Of a stretch of 64,000 nucleotides of DNA, positions 50,801 through 63,272 are shown one piece after another. Numbering within the stretch: the first letter of the stretch is position 1; every line of letters begins with the position of its first letter. The position numbers and the translations under genes are program-made. The stretch is from Chrysoperla carnea (Eukaryota > Arthropoda > Insecta > Neuroptera > Chrysopidae), in contig NC_058339.1 in assembly GCF_905475395.1 (NCBI RefSeq), forward strand, positions 9,494,001-9,558,000, given 5' to 3'. Under the pieces are notes generated by a model. It had not been told where the DNA came from. It saw only the letters and a program-made list of their open reading frames with translations, and made no database searches.

Positions 50801-52764
50801 TAACTAAAATTCAAATATATCGTTATATCTCCGAAAATATTCCATAGACGAAATAAATTATTCTTCGAGTCTTGAAGGTACACATTTTAAACTCACTTAG
50901 CCCTGGTAATCGATACGTTTATTTTTTTCAAAGTGTATATTTTATGTTTTTTATGTTTATAATTAAAATTTTACAGTTATTTATCGCGTGGTATTGTGGA
51001 AAAATTAGAAGTTGTTAATAAAAAATGGGTCCGTGTTAAGTTAACACCTGGCAATACTGTGGAAAATGCGGTAAGTGAAAATTTAAAAAAGAGTATCTAT
51101 TTCAATACAAAAGAAATAAAGAAATCACGTATGTTTACGGGTTATAATGCTGTTAAGGGTTGGTTCCAATCTAAAAGACTCGGAAAATAGAATTTATTTT
51201 TAACCCCCGAAATAAAAAATGCGGTGTTATAAGTTTGACCGTTATGTGCATATGTCTGTCTTTCTGTCTGTGGCATCGTAGCATCGTAGCGCCTAAACGG
51301 ATGAACCGATTTTGATTTTTTTTAAATTCCTTTAGAGGTAATTTAATGGAGAGTGTTCTTAGCTTAGGTTTCAAGTGCGAGTTTAGGGATCCGTACCCAA
51401 AAAACTAAAAAAATGGCGATGGTCATCAAAAAATCGGTTCAGTTTGGAAAAGACTACGGAAAATGGTAATTTAAAGGAGATTAAAGAAGAGTGTTTTTAG
51501 GTTTGTTTAAAGTGCAAGTTTAGGGTTCTGTACCAGAAAAATTTGCCGAGGGTTTTTTTATTGAAATAATAACAATTTTTATTGATTTTAAAATTCAATT
51601 TTTAATATTTGTCTAATATTCTTTATACTTCTTCTTTCTGTGCTTTCTATTTGCCCTTTGTAAGATTTGTGGAATTATTTTTGAGTATTATTTTTTTAGA
51701 ATGTATTATGGTTTAATATTGGAAGTGTGGATTCTTTTGAAAGAAATTTAGAAAGTGCACAAGTTGATATGAACATAGAACCAGCAAATTATATTCCTGT
51801 TATATATAAAACAGAATTAGAACTATCAAGTGTTTCTGGTATTTTACCATCATTATTAATCATTGGATTTTTAGTGTATATGATGCGACGATCAGCGGAC
51901 ATGATGACTGGTCGAGCAGGACGTAAAGGTGGTGGCCTGTTTGGAGGTGTAATGGAATCTACCGCGAAATTAATTAATCCAAACGAGATTGGAGTTCGAT
52001 TTAAGTAAGTTTTTCTTGCAAAAAGTATAAAAATTAGAGAATAAAATTATTAAAATTATTTTTTTAGAGATGTAGCTGGCTGTGAAGAAGCTAAAATTGA
52101 AATCATGGAATTTGTTAATTTTCTTAAAAATCCTCAACAGTATATTGATTTAGGAGCTAAAATACCTAAAGGGGCAATGTTGACAGGTAACCTAATTTGT
52201 TTGTGATTAATTTGAACAGGTTTAACAACATTGAATATTTTTATAGGCCCACCTGGAACGGGAAAGACATTGTTAGCTAAAGCTACGGCTGGCGAAGCAA
52301 ATGTACCTTTCTTAACAGTATCTGGTTCTGAATTTCTTGAAATGTTTGTGGGAGTAGGACCTTCTCGTGTCCGTGATATGTTTGCAATGGCACGTAAACA
52401 CGCACCATGTATTCTTTTTATCGATGAAATTGATGCTGTTGGTCGAAAGCGAGGTGGTAGAAGTTTTGGAGGTCATTCAGAACAAGAAAATACTTTAAAT
52501 CAATTATTAGTCGAAATGGATGGTTTCAATACAACTACAAATGTGGTTGTCTTAGCAGCAACAAATCGTGTTGACATCTTAGATAAAGCTTTAATGCGAC
52601 CTGGTCGTTTCGATCGACAAATATACGTACCAGCCCCTGATATTAAAGGAAGAGCTAGTATTTTTAAAGTACATTTAATGCCTTTAAAATCAAACTTAGA
52701 TAAACTTGATTTAGCTAGAAAAATGGCGGCATTAACACCTGGATTTACGGGAGCTGATATTGCG

Positions 52765-52800
<36 letters not shown>

Positions 52801-53619
52801 GACTTAAAAGATTCAATAATAATGAAACATTTTGAACAAGCAATTGAAAGAGTAGTGGCTGGTATGGAGAAGAAAACAAATGTATTGCAACCAGAAGAAA
52901 AGAAAACTGTTGCTTATCATGAGGCAGGTCATGCAGTCGCTGGATGGTTTTTAGAACATGCAGATCCATTATTAAAAGTTTCAATTATACCTCGTGGAAA
53001 AGGATTAGGGTATGCACAATATTTACCAAAAGAACAATACTTATATACTACAGAACAACTATTTGATCGAATGTGTATGGCTTTGGGTGGACGAGTATCC
53101 GAGGAATTATTCTTTGGACGTATTACTACCGGCGCTCAAGATGATTTGAAGAAAGTAACCCAGAGCGCTTATGCTCAAGTCGTACATTATGGTATGAATA
53201 CAAAAGTTGGTAATGTCAGTTTTGATATGCCACAACCTGGAGAAATGGTTTTAGAAAAACCATATTCGGAAAGTACAGCACAATTAATTGATTCAGAAGT
53301 ACGAGCATTAATTAATAATGCATATACTCGTACTAAAGACCTTCTAGAAAGTCATCGTGCTAACGTAACTAAAGTTGCTGAACGACTTTTAAAACAAGAA
53401 GTTTTGAGTCGCGATGATATGATTGAATTATTAGGTGCCAGACCTTTCCCTGAAAAATCAACATATGAAGAGTTTGTCGAAGGAACTGGTTCGTTTGAAG
53501 AAGACACTACGTTACCAAAAGGATTACGGGAGTGGAATAAAGAACGCGAAAAGAAAGAAACACCTATCCCTCCTCCAACACCAAAGGACCCACCAACAAA
53601 ACCTAAGGTTGCAATATAA
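47852..53619 (+). CDS. Afg3l2: AFG3L2-type mitochondrial m-AAA protease
   Basis: Seven coding exons, 47852-47938, 48032-48354 (start +/-1), 50408-50557, 50977-51070, 51700-52004, 52068-52186 and 52247-53619, give 816 residues in frame. The N-terminus is a basic amphipathic presequence ([19 protein letters not shown]). TM1 is at about 154-172 and TM2 at about 264-280, with the intermembrane-space segment between them. Walker A GPPGTGKT is at 360-367, Walker B ILFIDEID ends at 422, the second region of homology [19 protein letters not shown] is at about 464-482, zinc site HEAGH at 584-588, and the third ligand lies in GAQDDL near 659. The C-terminal [11 protein letters not shown] and [10 protein letters not shown] favour AFG3L2 over paraplegin. 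Family knowledge: a hexameric inner-membrane protease for quality control and ribosomal-protein processing. A splice acceptor just upstream (ttttcag ending 47834) implies a non-coding first exon. Confidence 0.97.
48698..48900 (+). repeat. Interspersed repeat beginning 'tacagggtgtttcaggag'
   Basis: The tacagggtgtttc start is a recurrent end of insect repeats in my experience. The other boundary was not found. Located in Afg3l2 intron 2. Confidence 0.35.
49594..49632 (-). repeat. Inverted terminal fragment of the 13540 hAT-type repeat
   Basis: On the minus strand it reads ggcccggatttaccatgcag then gtagagtaggcacgtaccc, matching the 13540 end. The other end of the element was not identified. Confidence 0.5.
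51201..51560 (+). repeat. 'gcctaaacggatgaaccg' repeat family, copy C (partly doubled)
   Basis: A full set of family words at 51201-51400 ('aacccccgaaataaaaaatg', 'gttataagtttgaccgttat', 'cgcctaaacggatgaaccga', 'aggtaatttaatggagagtg') is followed by a decayed second partial set at 51440-51560 ('gtgtttttaggtttgtttaa', 'agtttagggttctgtacc'). It sits in Afg3l2 intron 4. Confidence 0.8.
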
Positions 53620-53844
53620 TTTATGTTTTTTTTATAGTATTAAGATGTGTCAGTGTAAACTTTGTAGTTTTTGTTTGAAATGTAAAACAGAAAAATATTT
53701 TTTAACTGCATAAAATAAGGAAGAAACTTTTAATATTTATGTAATGGTTGATTTTTGTTTGATGAATTTATATATTTATTTTTTCATGCGTTCGAATTTT
53801 GTTGTCTACAATCATAAAAACCTTTCTTTATTATTTTTTTTTTT

Positions 53845-54055
53845 TTAACCTCCGAACTAAAAAAAGGGGTGTTATAAGTTTGACCGCTATGTATGTGTGT
53901 GTGAGTCTGTCTGTGGCATCGTAGCGCCTAAACGGATCAACCGATTTTAATTGTTTTGGTTTCGTTTGAAAGGTAATTTAACGGAGAATGTTCTTAGCTA
54001 TGTTTCAAGTGCGAGTTTAGGTTTCGTACTCAAAAAATTTGTCGGGGATTTTTAA
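53845..54055 (+). repeat. 'gcctaaacggatgaaccg' repeat family, copy D
   Basis: Contains 'aacctccgaactaaaaaaag', 'gttataagtttgaccgctat', 'gtggcatcgtagcgcctaaa', 'cggatcaaccgattttaatt', 'aggtaatttaacggagaatg' and 'cttagctatgtttcaagtgc'. It lies in or just after the Afg3l2 3' end. Confidence 0.8.
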
Positions 54056-54954
54056 ATTTTGTAAATTTCACTTGTTAATAACAGTCAAGGACTGTGAATG
54101 AACGTGTGGGGACAATTACGACAGAAGGTTGTTTGTGGTGTCTCCAAAATAATGAAGTGCATTATAAACAAACAGCGCATGCGGAATAATTTATATCTGT
54201 TAAACCTAAATTAGCAATACATCTGTATTCTATTACAATACGCAATATCTCTGGAATAATATATACTCATGGCGCTTTTCAAAAAAAAAAAACATAAGCA
54301 AACTTTGGTTTTTGAAGCTTTTACGATATGTGTAGAGCATTTTATTACATTTACGTCATACAAATTGCCTAGTTGACTACACAACAGCCGGACTACTTTA
54401 AGTTGTACAAACTAGTTACCAATGATTCAAACAAGCATCAACAAATCCATTCTTTCAGATTCTAGCGGCTTTAGAAGTTTTGATTTGGTTTATAAAGATA
54501 ACTACATTTATTTTAAACTGTGAGCATCAAGCATGACCAGTTTATTGCGAGAGCCAAAAATTATATAACTTCGTAATTAATTAGTAATAATTAGTAGTAT
54601 TAGGTAAGTCACATGGCGATGGTAAGTAAAACATTCATTCTATTTTAAACTTTAATTTTGGCAATAACACAAATCTCTATATGTATAAAAGGCAAGTACA
54701 GTGTTCAATATATCTCTAGAATTTGAAGGACTAGGAAGCTGAAAATTTTATGGTCTAGATGGCACTAAGACAAGGTTTTGTGAAATCCGTCATCGTAAAA
54801 TAAATAATAATTTTGTCATTTCTAATTTTTCAAGGGGTTTTTTGAGAAAGTCGGAAAAAAATTTTTGTTTTGTAATTTGAAGAAACTCAGTGGATGGGCT
54901 AATTTTGATCCTAAAAGTGTAAAAATCAGGTTAATTTAATGATTGGATGCAGAG

Positions 54955-55080
54955 TTTCTGAGATATCGCAATATTTGTATCGATTTTAGTCCGTATCTCA
55001 AAAACTAATCGACCAGTCAACAAATGTACCCGATTTTTGTACTTCAAACTTAAAATTTCTAAGCGGAGCGGGCGGGTAAA
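54955..55080 (-). repeat. Inverted copy of the 14925-15030 repeat
   Basis: Contains 'atcgattttagtccgtatct', 'caaaaactaatcgaccagtc' and 'aacaaatgtacccgattttt', the reverse complement of the words at 14925-15030. Confidence 0.6.
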
Positions 55081-55516
55081 AGCTAAGGGATTAATAAAAC
55101 CACAAAATTTAAAAAAAAGAATCCTTTATTCATATAAAATGTATAATTATTAAATTGTTCCCATTCACTAATTTTCCATTGAAATAGGAATATACACATT
55201 AGTCCATATAAAATTACGAATTTTTATCACAAAAATATGGTCCTTTATCATTACATATTAAAAATTTTTTTATATTATATATATAAATAAATAACAATAT
55301 TTTTTGGTATTGGATTTCAGATAAAAATTCGTTTGAAGAGCTGTGTTCTTTTTTGGCTACACTTATCCACACACCAAACAGTGCTTACTGAATCACCTAC
55401 GCTTTTGTGAATAGAGTCTATGATATGAAATTGCGTAGGCGTTAATGATTACGTTTAATTTAAACACCGTTTGGGTTAAACATGGATATCCTAATAGCCA
55501 GAGCAAAAAGGAGGTT

Positions 55517-55673
55517 CTGCAGAAATTTTTTTCTTGTTGGAATATGTTATTGGGTAACCCCCACGAGTAGCCGCCATGTTGGAAAACACTCCTTCCCCCC
55601 GCTACGTCAACTTGGGTTTACATTCGGGGAATACCCCTGAACATATTCTAACAAGAAAAAAATACCTGCAGGA
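55517..55673. repeat. Palindromic element, about 45-bp arms
   Basis: Left 'ctgcagaaatttttttcttg' + 'ttggaatatgtta' is inverted on the right as 'tatgttcagg'-type sequence ending 'aagaaaaaaatacctgcagg'. The spacer is GC-richer ('cccccgctacgtc'). Confidence 0.6.
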
Positions 55674-57049
55674 AAAAAATAGGTACCCGGTTATTAGCTT
55701 AGTAGTACTTATTAACCTTATGGGCTAAAAATAAAGAACGCAACCGTATTCAATAAACTAGCATGGAGTTTCACTAACTTTAAAGTTAAAATTGATCATT
55801 ACTACCAACTATCAACATAAAATAATATTGTTTTACTATTTTTAATTTATTCACTATCAAAATTTTTGCTTGCTGAAATATATGTTGCTGAAATTTTTAG
55901 ATTTGACATGAAAATAACAGAAGTTTGTGATAAATCTGTACACACAAAAACAGAAATTAGATGTATATGCATTCAAGCTGGTAACACTGAATCGTAACTG
56001 ATGTTCGTGAAACGGGGGCTAATGGGTACAAAGAATTATTTCTTCATACATAATAGATGTTTAATTAAAAACTATTTTTAACATCACAATAAAAAAATAA
56101 AATATCTTAAATAATTAATTATTTAGGTTAAGTTATATAATTTAACAAGGCAAGATATCACCAAAATTCAAAATATGATTCTTTCAAGTTTTGTAAATAG
56201 AAAATTTTTTGAAGTCAGATCTATTTATTATTGATTAAGGTACTTTATGTACTTGCAATTTCACAGCTTTAAATTATTTTTATTATATTTAACAAAGTTT
56301 CTATAACAAACTCCAGTTTCTTATTAGTTAGAATTTCTTAAAATTTTAATTTTATATAGCGAGAAGTCTACTCAAAATCCATGACATTCGCAAGTCTGCA
56401 ACAATGCTCATGCATAGCTACATAATATAGGTTTTAAATTCATATAATCAATTTTACCCAGGGCGCAAAAATGAAATTCATCGGTATTTTGGTAGAAAAC
56501 ACACTTTTAACCAACCTAACTTATGATTAGTCCATGTCTGGCCATTCTTTACCTGACCATCGATACGCTCATACATCTGAGTCCAGCGCTTTTCTGTTTG
56601 GATACATTAACTTATTTATACCTTAAAAATCGGCTAATTAAGGAATTCTTATCAAAAATACTTATCACGTATCACTTTTTTTCTTATGAATCTACAATGG
56701 TTTGACCTAAGCAATTACCTCAGATGTTGGTATGCTTAAAATGAAAATCGTTTGACACTCAGTCTATATTACTCTAACGTCAATGCTTTTTTATCAGTTC
56801 AAAATGATTTATATTCGTTAATTTTTGTTATTTTAAGAAATTCTAACCTTTTGCTCCTTTCATGGACTATTTTTATAAAAAATGTAAACAATTATTTTTA
56901 TTTATCTATAATACAATAACACAGTGTATGCTAAACGGTGGCACAAGTTAATTAAAGTGAATTTGAAGGCAATTTTTAGATCATTTATATAATATTTATA
57001 TAATGAATGAATTTGTAAATATATAAAACAAAAGATTTTGTATCCAACG

Positions 57050-57055
57050 TTTATT
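57050..57055 (-). terminator. Poly(A) signal of the ABCG gene
   Basis: TTTATT reads AATAAA on the minus strand, 44 bases after the stop codon. Confidence 0.6.
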
Positions 57056-57098
57056 TAACACATAATAAAACCCTGTTTAAAATTCGTAACTAATAAAC

Positions 57099-60000
57099 TT
57101 ATCTTGATAAACTAAAATGAGATTTAACTATTCGTCCAATATAATTTAACATTTGGAATGTTTTATTTGGTGACAATCTTTGTCGTAATAAATATAAACT
57201 GGCAACTCTAAACGTAATAAAACAAAATACTAATATAATAAAGTCAAACCAAAATACTGCCTTCTCCATGCCAATTAATTCGATTAATTGTTTTGGATTA
57301 CGATATTGGCAATATTCTTCTTCTAACGGACATGGTAAATTTGGTCGATCACCACCATATATTGCTATAACTATACCTTCTAAACCATAACGTAGAAAAC
57401 TTAGTGACATTCCAAGACGTATCAGTATTGGTATATTTTGACTTCCCGTTCCTAAACCATATACAGCTAATAACATTAATGGTACTGATGAAGCTGGTCC
57501 CACAAACATTCCATTCTGCGAACAAGCAAAAGTGTTAATTTGGTGTTTAGAATAATTTTGTTCCCCTTTGGCAGTTAGTGCTGTAAATACCCCGGGTCTC
57601 CTGGTGAAAGTAAGGGAGTTTGGTTGCGGTGGGTGGAAGTGGGTGGCAAAAAAAATACATATATCCTTTTCTTACTCATGTGAACTGTCATAAATTTCCA
57701 GAACAAATTTCTGGAATGCTCTAGAAAGTTCCAAAATGTGTGTAACGGTCAAAATCGATTCGAAATTGTCTAGAAAATTGTAGAAAGTTCTAGAAATGAT
57801 CTAGAAAGTTTGTTTAAACCGACAACTATAATCATGATCAATTTTAAACTGAACGCCGAGAACTGTTACTGCCATCTCTCGACGACCAGTAGAACTATCA
57901 AGGCAGAACCGGACACGAACTTTCTGGGCCATCTTCCGAAAATTAAATCTTTTAATTTCAACAAAGCTTCGGGTTTTTTCAAGGGTTTTATTGTTAAAAG
58001 TAAGTTATTTATATTAAAATATTCTGTCTGGATATAAATTTTACTAAATTAAACGATTTGCTTACAAGAAAAATGACAATAGAAGCTAATAGAATAGAAT
58101 AAAACCCTTCTCTCGAACATTCTTTTAACCAGAAGCCTCTAGAACAACCTCAGGGTATAAAAGAAGGCTCTCTCGGCGACTTGAGTCAGTATATAGTCAG
58201 CATATCTAAGATAGAAATCGCCGGGTTTGGCTGCTAGTAAAATATAAAAATTGATAAACTTACCAAAATATTTAATTGAGATGAAATGACTAATCCAAAA
58301 CTTTCCGATATTAATGCAATCATAATACATATTGAATAAAACATAAGTAAACGATCCCATTCAAATGGTTGATTCGTTAAAAAGTACACCAAGACAATAT
58401 ATATTGATCCTAATATTAATTGAGATGGTAATTGTGCAACAGTCATTGCACAAAAGTACGCATTTAATCCATACCATTTATTAAAGTGTTCTCGTTTTAA
58501 TAATTGTACTTCAGTTGGAACTGAAAGTGGAAAAATTAATAATTTTGTAACCATACACATCTACAAATTAGATCGCAACTATGAACATTAAAATCATTCA
58601 AGAAGGGATTCCGCCCCCCATCAAATTTATGTAAAAATATACAGTGGAACCTCTTAGTTAGAAATACAAACGATTTAATTGCTGAAATTTCGACTTAGAA
58701 AGGCGCTAACTACGGTTTAAGGAGTCTGCTTTATGAAATTCAAGTTACATAGTGTAAATATGCACTATCAATTCCTCGTAGGGAAATAACATTTTGTTGC
58801 AGTTACAAAGTATAAATAATTCGAGATACCGTGTACTTAGGGGTTCAGCGAAAGGGAATGGTATTTTTTTTCGATTTACTGATGTTAACGACTTAACGAA
58901 GTAATGAGTTATCGAAATTTCACTGTACTATCAATGAACTAATAACTGGATAAAAGTTAACATTGGTTCTACGAAAAATAATGAACTCATGCTCCCATCA
59001 AATCAGGAGAAATTTACTGTAGTTTTGGACCCTGCAATTCCACCTATGCCAAGTTGTAGCTCATTATCTGTAGAGTAAAAATTTTCATATGCGCTGAAAA
59101 AAAAGGGTGATTTTGGAAAAATCAACGACTTTCCACGTTTTTCCACCATTTTTCTGGAACATACTCGAAACCTATGCATTATGACCGATTTGTATTGATT
59201 AACTTTTTCTTATTTTTCATATTTTCTGAAAAATTTACATCGATGTACAATTTTTTGGGTTTTTGGTGGTTTTTTTAATTTTTTTTTTTTAAACTGTACA
59301 TTTTAGAGAAAAAATACTTCGGATAAAAGTTGTTAAACATGGAATTTCCTACCGATTTGAATACTTGATCGTTTCCCTTTGGTATTTTCAGAAAATTCGA
59401 TATTTAAATAAAATTTTCCATGTTTTTCCGTAGTTTTTAGAATAATTTTGAGTAAATTGTAAAAAACTGCGGAAAAATTTATTCAAATATCATTTTTTCC
59501 GAAGTTGCGAAAGATTACTAACAATAAAAGAATACAGATCGATTGGAAATTTTATGCTTAATAACTTTTTCCCTAAAATGCACAGTTTAAAGGAAAAATT
59601 AAAAAAGAAACCACCAAGAACACGGAAAATTGTACACAAATCTAGATTTTTCAGAAAATTTGAAAGATAAGAAAAAGTTTATATGTAAAAATTGATCGAA
59701 AATTTTATGCTCGATCAATTTGGACTAACCCAGTTTTCGAGTAAACAATTTTTCAAAATTCTGTGCCGATGAGTGTATTTCTTGTGAAAAATGGTATTAA
59801 AAATTTTAAACAATTCGAAGTATGCGATGTAATTCGTAAACAAAAATTGCGAAATTATATTGTTATAATTATACATACAGTGCAATAATATTGGTAGTAA
59901 TGGAACATAAAGGAAAACAATAATACAAGTAAAACAAAATCCAAAATTAAACAAGGTTTTTGAGCCATCATTACCCATTTGCCAAAATAAACTACCAATA

Positions 60001-62123
60001 ATAAGTGCAACAAACATATACATTCCAAATTTTAACATTAAGTAATTCTGTAACAAAAAAATTATATTTTTAATTAAATATTAAATTTAGCTGCTGGCTC
60101 TGGGTTGTAAGGTCTACATTCACTTAGTTAATGGAGCGTAATTTTTCACACTGAATTAGTCTAAGAAACGGTTTAAGGTCGATCTTCACCCATCTGAAAA
60201 CTAGGTGATTCATGTGTTTTATGAAATTTTATTCATTGAATAAACACGCTCACGCATATGTAGGCAAGCCTATAAAGCACTTGGTTTACTTGCGTAAACC
60301 GTTCGGTACTTTTTAGTCGCGTAATGAGAGATTTGCTCACGTGTTAAATTAAGATCGATTAGATCAAGAATATATACAATAAGGACATGAAACTTTCTAT
60401 TATGATGCTATAAGTGCCCGTGGTTAAATTTACTATAGAATATTATACATAGAGGACGCGAGGGATCTACTAGCCTGTAAGTGAATGCGATATGATGAAT
60501 GAGAAAGGACTCTGTCAATGAGTAAGTATAAGTATATATATTAGACAAGGAAACAGAGGAACTTACTGGCAGTCTTCTCTCTCGCTTCGTATATCCCATT
60601 CACTTACAGGCTAGCGTTCTCTATCTTCACATCTCTATGGAACTTACAGCACCTATCTAGCGTTGCATACTTTGTACTGAGCATCAGCTGGCCTTTTCTT
60701 AAATGACAGCCTGATGCGCAATACAAAGTACGCAGATAGGTGCCTTTTTTCCTGTCACTCTCTCCACTCGAGTTTCACGCCCTTATATATGTATATATAT
60801 ATATGTTCTTGCCTTGGATATTTTGACAAAATAGAGTTATGGGATCCCTAAATTAAGAATAATTGGAGACAACAAAAAAAAAAATATCTTACTGAATCTC
60901 GCCAAGTCTGTAATAACATTCGATTAAGTAATATTTGAAATTGATTATAACTGGTTGTGTGATATTTATAAGTATGATTTTTGATATCCTCAACTGGCAA
61001 TGGTGCATACATAATATCATCAGGATCACTTAGTTTTGTCGTATGATAACCATTTATACCATTATTATCTATTATCTTTTTATCAGGTCGCCATCGAATA
61101 CATCGTCCATTATCCACTTCTTGTACCATCCTCTCTATAAAATCACCATATTCACCACTTGCAACTTCAATTACTATACAAAAAAATAGATACAAAATTA
61201 GTTTTAACTGCAATGGTTTGAAATACAATTAAAAACTTACTAAAGTCAGCTGGATTATAATGTAATGGACATTCCAAGCCAACATTTGACATAAATGGAA
61301 CTATGTATTTACCAAGTCCTTGGAATACACAAAGACCGTTTGCAACCACATAGACATTATCAAACATTTCGAATAATTTCGCACTAGGTGTGTGTATTGA
61401 GCATATTACAGTTCGCCCACCTTGAGCTAATAATTTTAATAATGCTATACATTGTGAACTCGATAAATCATCCAAACCCCTAGAAAAAAATCCCGCAAAT
61501 TAAAGAAATAACAATCATAATTAAAATATTGTAAAATTTGTATATTATTTATTCTAAACTATTAATTCAAACGCCAGTGACGTCAATATATCGCTTTAGT
61601 AACGCCACCGTACGGAGAAATGATAAAATAACATACAAAATGATGAATGGTTTGTTTCTCAATTTGTTTTTACAATATTATAAAAGAATTGTACATAGAA
61701 ACAAGTAGAAAAATGTGAATTGGTTCACAGTCCTAACGGATATCAAATTTAGCTAAGCCAAATATGTATTTTATTATCAAATAAGTAATTAGAATAACGA
61801 TCTTTTATCAGTTTTTTCATCTACTTAATTGAATCTTTAGATCCGCCGTTAATATCATGCAAACTAAACGGTGGAATTAGGTCTAGTTTTTTTGATATTT
61901 TGTGCATCAAAACGAAAGAATAACTTATTAAAAACCGGTAATTAATCTAGTAATTAGTATTGACGAAATTGACTTACGTTGTCGGTTCGTCCAAAAATAT
62001 AACAGGTGGGTTATTTAATAATTCCAAAGCAATTGATAATCGTTTTCGTTCACCACCAGATAATCTGTCGGTTGTTGTATTTTTAGCTTTAGACAGTCGT
62101 AACATATTTAGGATTTCGTCAAT
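57099..62123 (-). CDS. ABCG half-transporter (ABCG1/ABCG4-like), 5' part missing
   Basis: Six 3' exons, 61978-62123, 61241-61479, 60893-61173, 59879-60047, 58264-58520 and 57099-57515, join in frame to 502 residues. The first two finish the nucleotide-binding domain: signature [16 protein letters not shown], Walker [14 protein letters not shown] and the H-loop in [31 protein letters not shown] then links to the membrane domain ([47 protein letters not shown], and a C-terminal helix before LLRQRLSP). Family members are dimeric lipid/sterol or pigment-precursor exporters; the layout matches ABCG1/4 rather than white. Walker A and the N-terminus are not in the window. For 58264-58520, the acceptor at 58521 after a pyrimidine tract is the one that keeps frame (HFPTEVQLL). 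The substrate cannot be told. Confidence 0.93.
57690..57800 (+). promoter_or_regulatory. Cluster of heat-shock-element-like GAA/TTC blocks (ABCG intron)
   Basis: Repeated alternating units: 'ccagaacaaatttctggaat', 'ctctagaaagttcc' and 'tagaaagttctagaaatg'. The last contains GAAnnTTCnnGAA exactly (57783-57795), the minimal functional heat-shock element. A core promoter lies 350 bp downstream (58115-58190). Confidence 0.45.
58115..58190 (+). promoter_or_regulatory. Candidate core promoter: HSE-like site, TATA box and initiator (ABCG intron)
   Basis: GAAcaTTC at 58115-58122, TATAAAAG at 58156-58163 and TCAGT at 58186-58190. The initiator A (58188) falls 32 bases after the start of the TATA box, the standard arthropod spacing. 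It points in plus orientation, antisense to the ABCG gene. It may be the promoter of a solo LTR or of an unrecognised transcript. Confidence 0.45.
59175..59715. mobile_element. Long-armed foldback element (ABCG intron)
   Basis: Arms at about 59175-59360 and 59525-59715 are inverted, diverged copies: left 'aactttttcttatttttcat', 'attttctgaaaaattta', 'tttttggtggttt', 'aaactgtacattttaga'; right carries their inverses ('gataagaaaaagttt', 'aaaccaccaa', 'aaaatgcacagttt'). No ORF and no certain target duplication. Confidence 0.75.
60472..60612. repeat. Palindrome (ABCG intron), 22-bp arms
   Basis: agcctgtaagtgaatgcgat (60472 on) and atcccattcacttacaggct (to 60612) are inverted with minor mismatch. 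Immediately followed by a second palindrome (60649-60744). Confidence 0.65.
60649..60744. repeat. Palindrome (ABCG intron), about 40-bp arms
   Basis: gcacctatctagcgttgcat + actttgtactgagcatcagc on the left is inverted as 'gcctgatgcgcaatacaaag' + 'tacgcagataggtgc' on the right. Confidence 0.65.
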
Positions 62124-63272
62124 CTACAAAAAAAAAAAAAAATAAATAATAGGTAATACTAATAATACAGTAAATTAGTATGTAATTATTTAAAAAAAAA
62201 AAGGAATTAGGTAATTAAATAATTTTGGTAATTATTTTTTGTAAATAAATAATTGTGACGTAAATAATGTATTTTACCTAGAAATATGAGTGGGTATATT
62301 TTGGTCTCTTTTATTACAATGACTGTGCACATTCTGTAGTTTCTCGACAGAAATTACTGCTGATACTGAACATAGGAAGGTATTTTATAAAAATGCAAGT
62401 AGGCTGAAGATTGGTTGTTAATGTGTTTTTTTTCTAATACACTCTAAAGATTTTGAAAAAAAGGCTAATTTTTTGATTTTTCTGACTTTTTATTTACAAG
62501 CTGACCATTGTATATTATTTTATAAATCTTTCAGCACAGTTTACCTAACATCAAAGGTAGCACAGGGTAGGAGCTGGTCGAACAAATTAATATAAATCTG
62601 GTATGGGTACCGAAATACACGGACATTTCAGAAAATTTTGAAGCCGGCAAGTTAGCTAGAAATGACACAATGACACAAGCATGAATAGACATCTGGGAGT
62701 TTCATTTGATGAACTTATTTGAGCCAGCCTTTTTTTGACGAAGTTAAAAATTTTTGTAGGCACTCCCTTTTGGGGGTGTGAACTTAACAGCTACCACCCT
62801 CTTTTTTTTTGTTTATATCCTGTTGATATGTGTTTTTTAAAGCTTTATGCTTCTCCAAACTTTCAGTACCAAGGAAAAATATTTAATGCTTTTTGGTATA
62901 CCCATTTTAATATAAGTATCTAATGAGAGTAAAAATTGACCTTAGTGATAGAGTTCTGCTGCTTACGACTTTTTTTTTTTATTAATCTTTAGAGAAAGTA
63001 ATATGCTGTTAACCAAATTATAATTTTAATACTTTAGTAAGTAGTAATTAGTTGTTTAAATTATATAAATTATTTTTAGAAATAAATTTAATAATATTAC
63101 ATAAAAATTGCAATATTATTTGAAATTATAAAAAACAAAATTGCTCAGCATAAAACATAATGGAATGGGTTCGTTTTCGAAATATTTCTAAAATTTTGTA
63201 TATGATAAATAATTTTACTAATATAAGTTTCAAATTTTGTTATTTTGTATGTACTTAATGCTAGCTACTGTG
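62124..63272. other. 5' intron of the ABCG gene
   Basis: AT-rich. No Walker A exon or other coding exon seen. A poly-A tract (plus strand) at 62127-62140 borders the exon acceptor. Confidence 0.5.

Larger units (their letters stand above)
53620..57049. other. Convergent gap between Afg3l2 and the ABCG gene
   Basis: Contains repeat copy D (53845-54055), an inverted copy of the 14925 repeat (54955-55080) and a palindrome (55517-55673). No gene seen. I did not find a canonical AATAAA close after the Afg3l2 stop. Confidence 0.5.

Noticed and set aside
58521-58560. ABCG exon starting at 58560 ([13 protein letters not shown])
   Set aside because: Using that acceptor breaks the frame with the exon at 59879. 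The acceptor at 58521, after a pyrimidine tract, restores frame and the conserved FP...REHFN segment.
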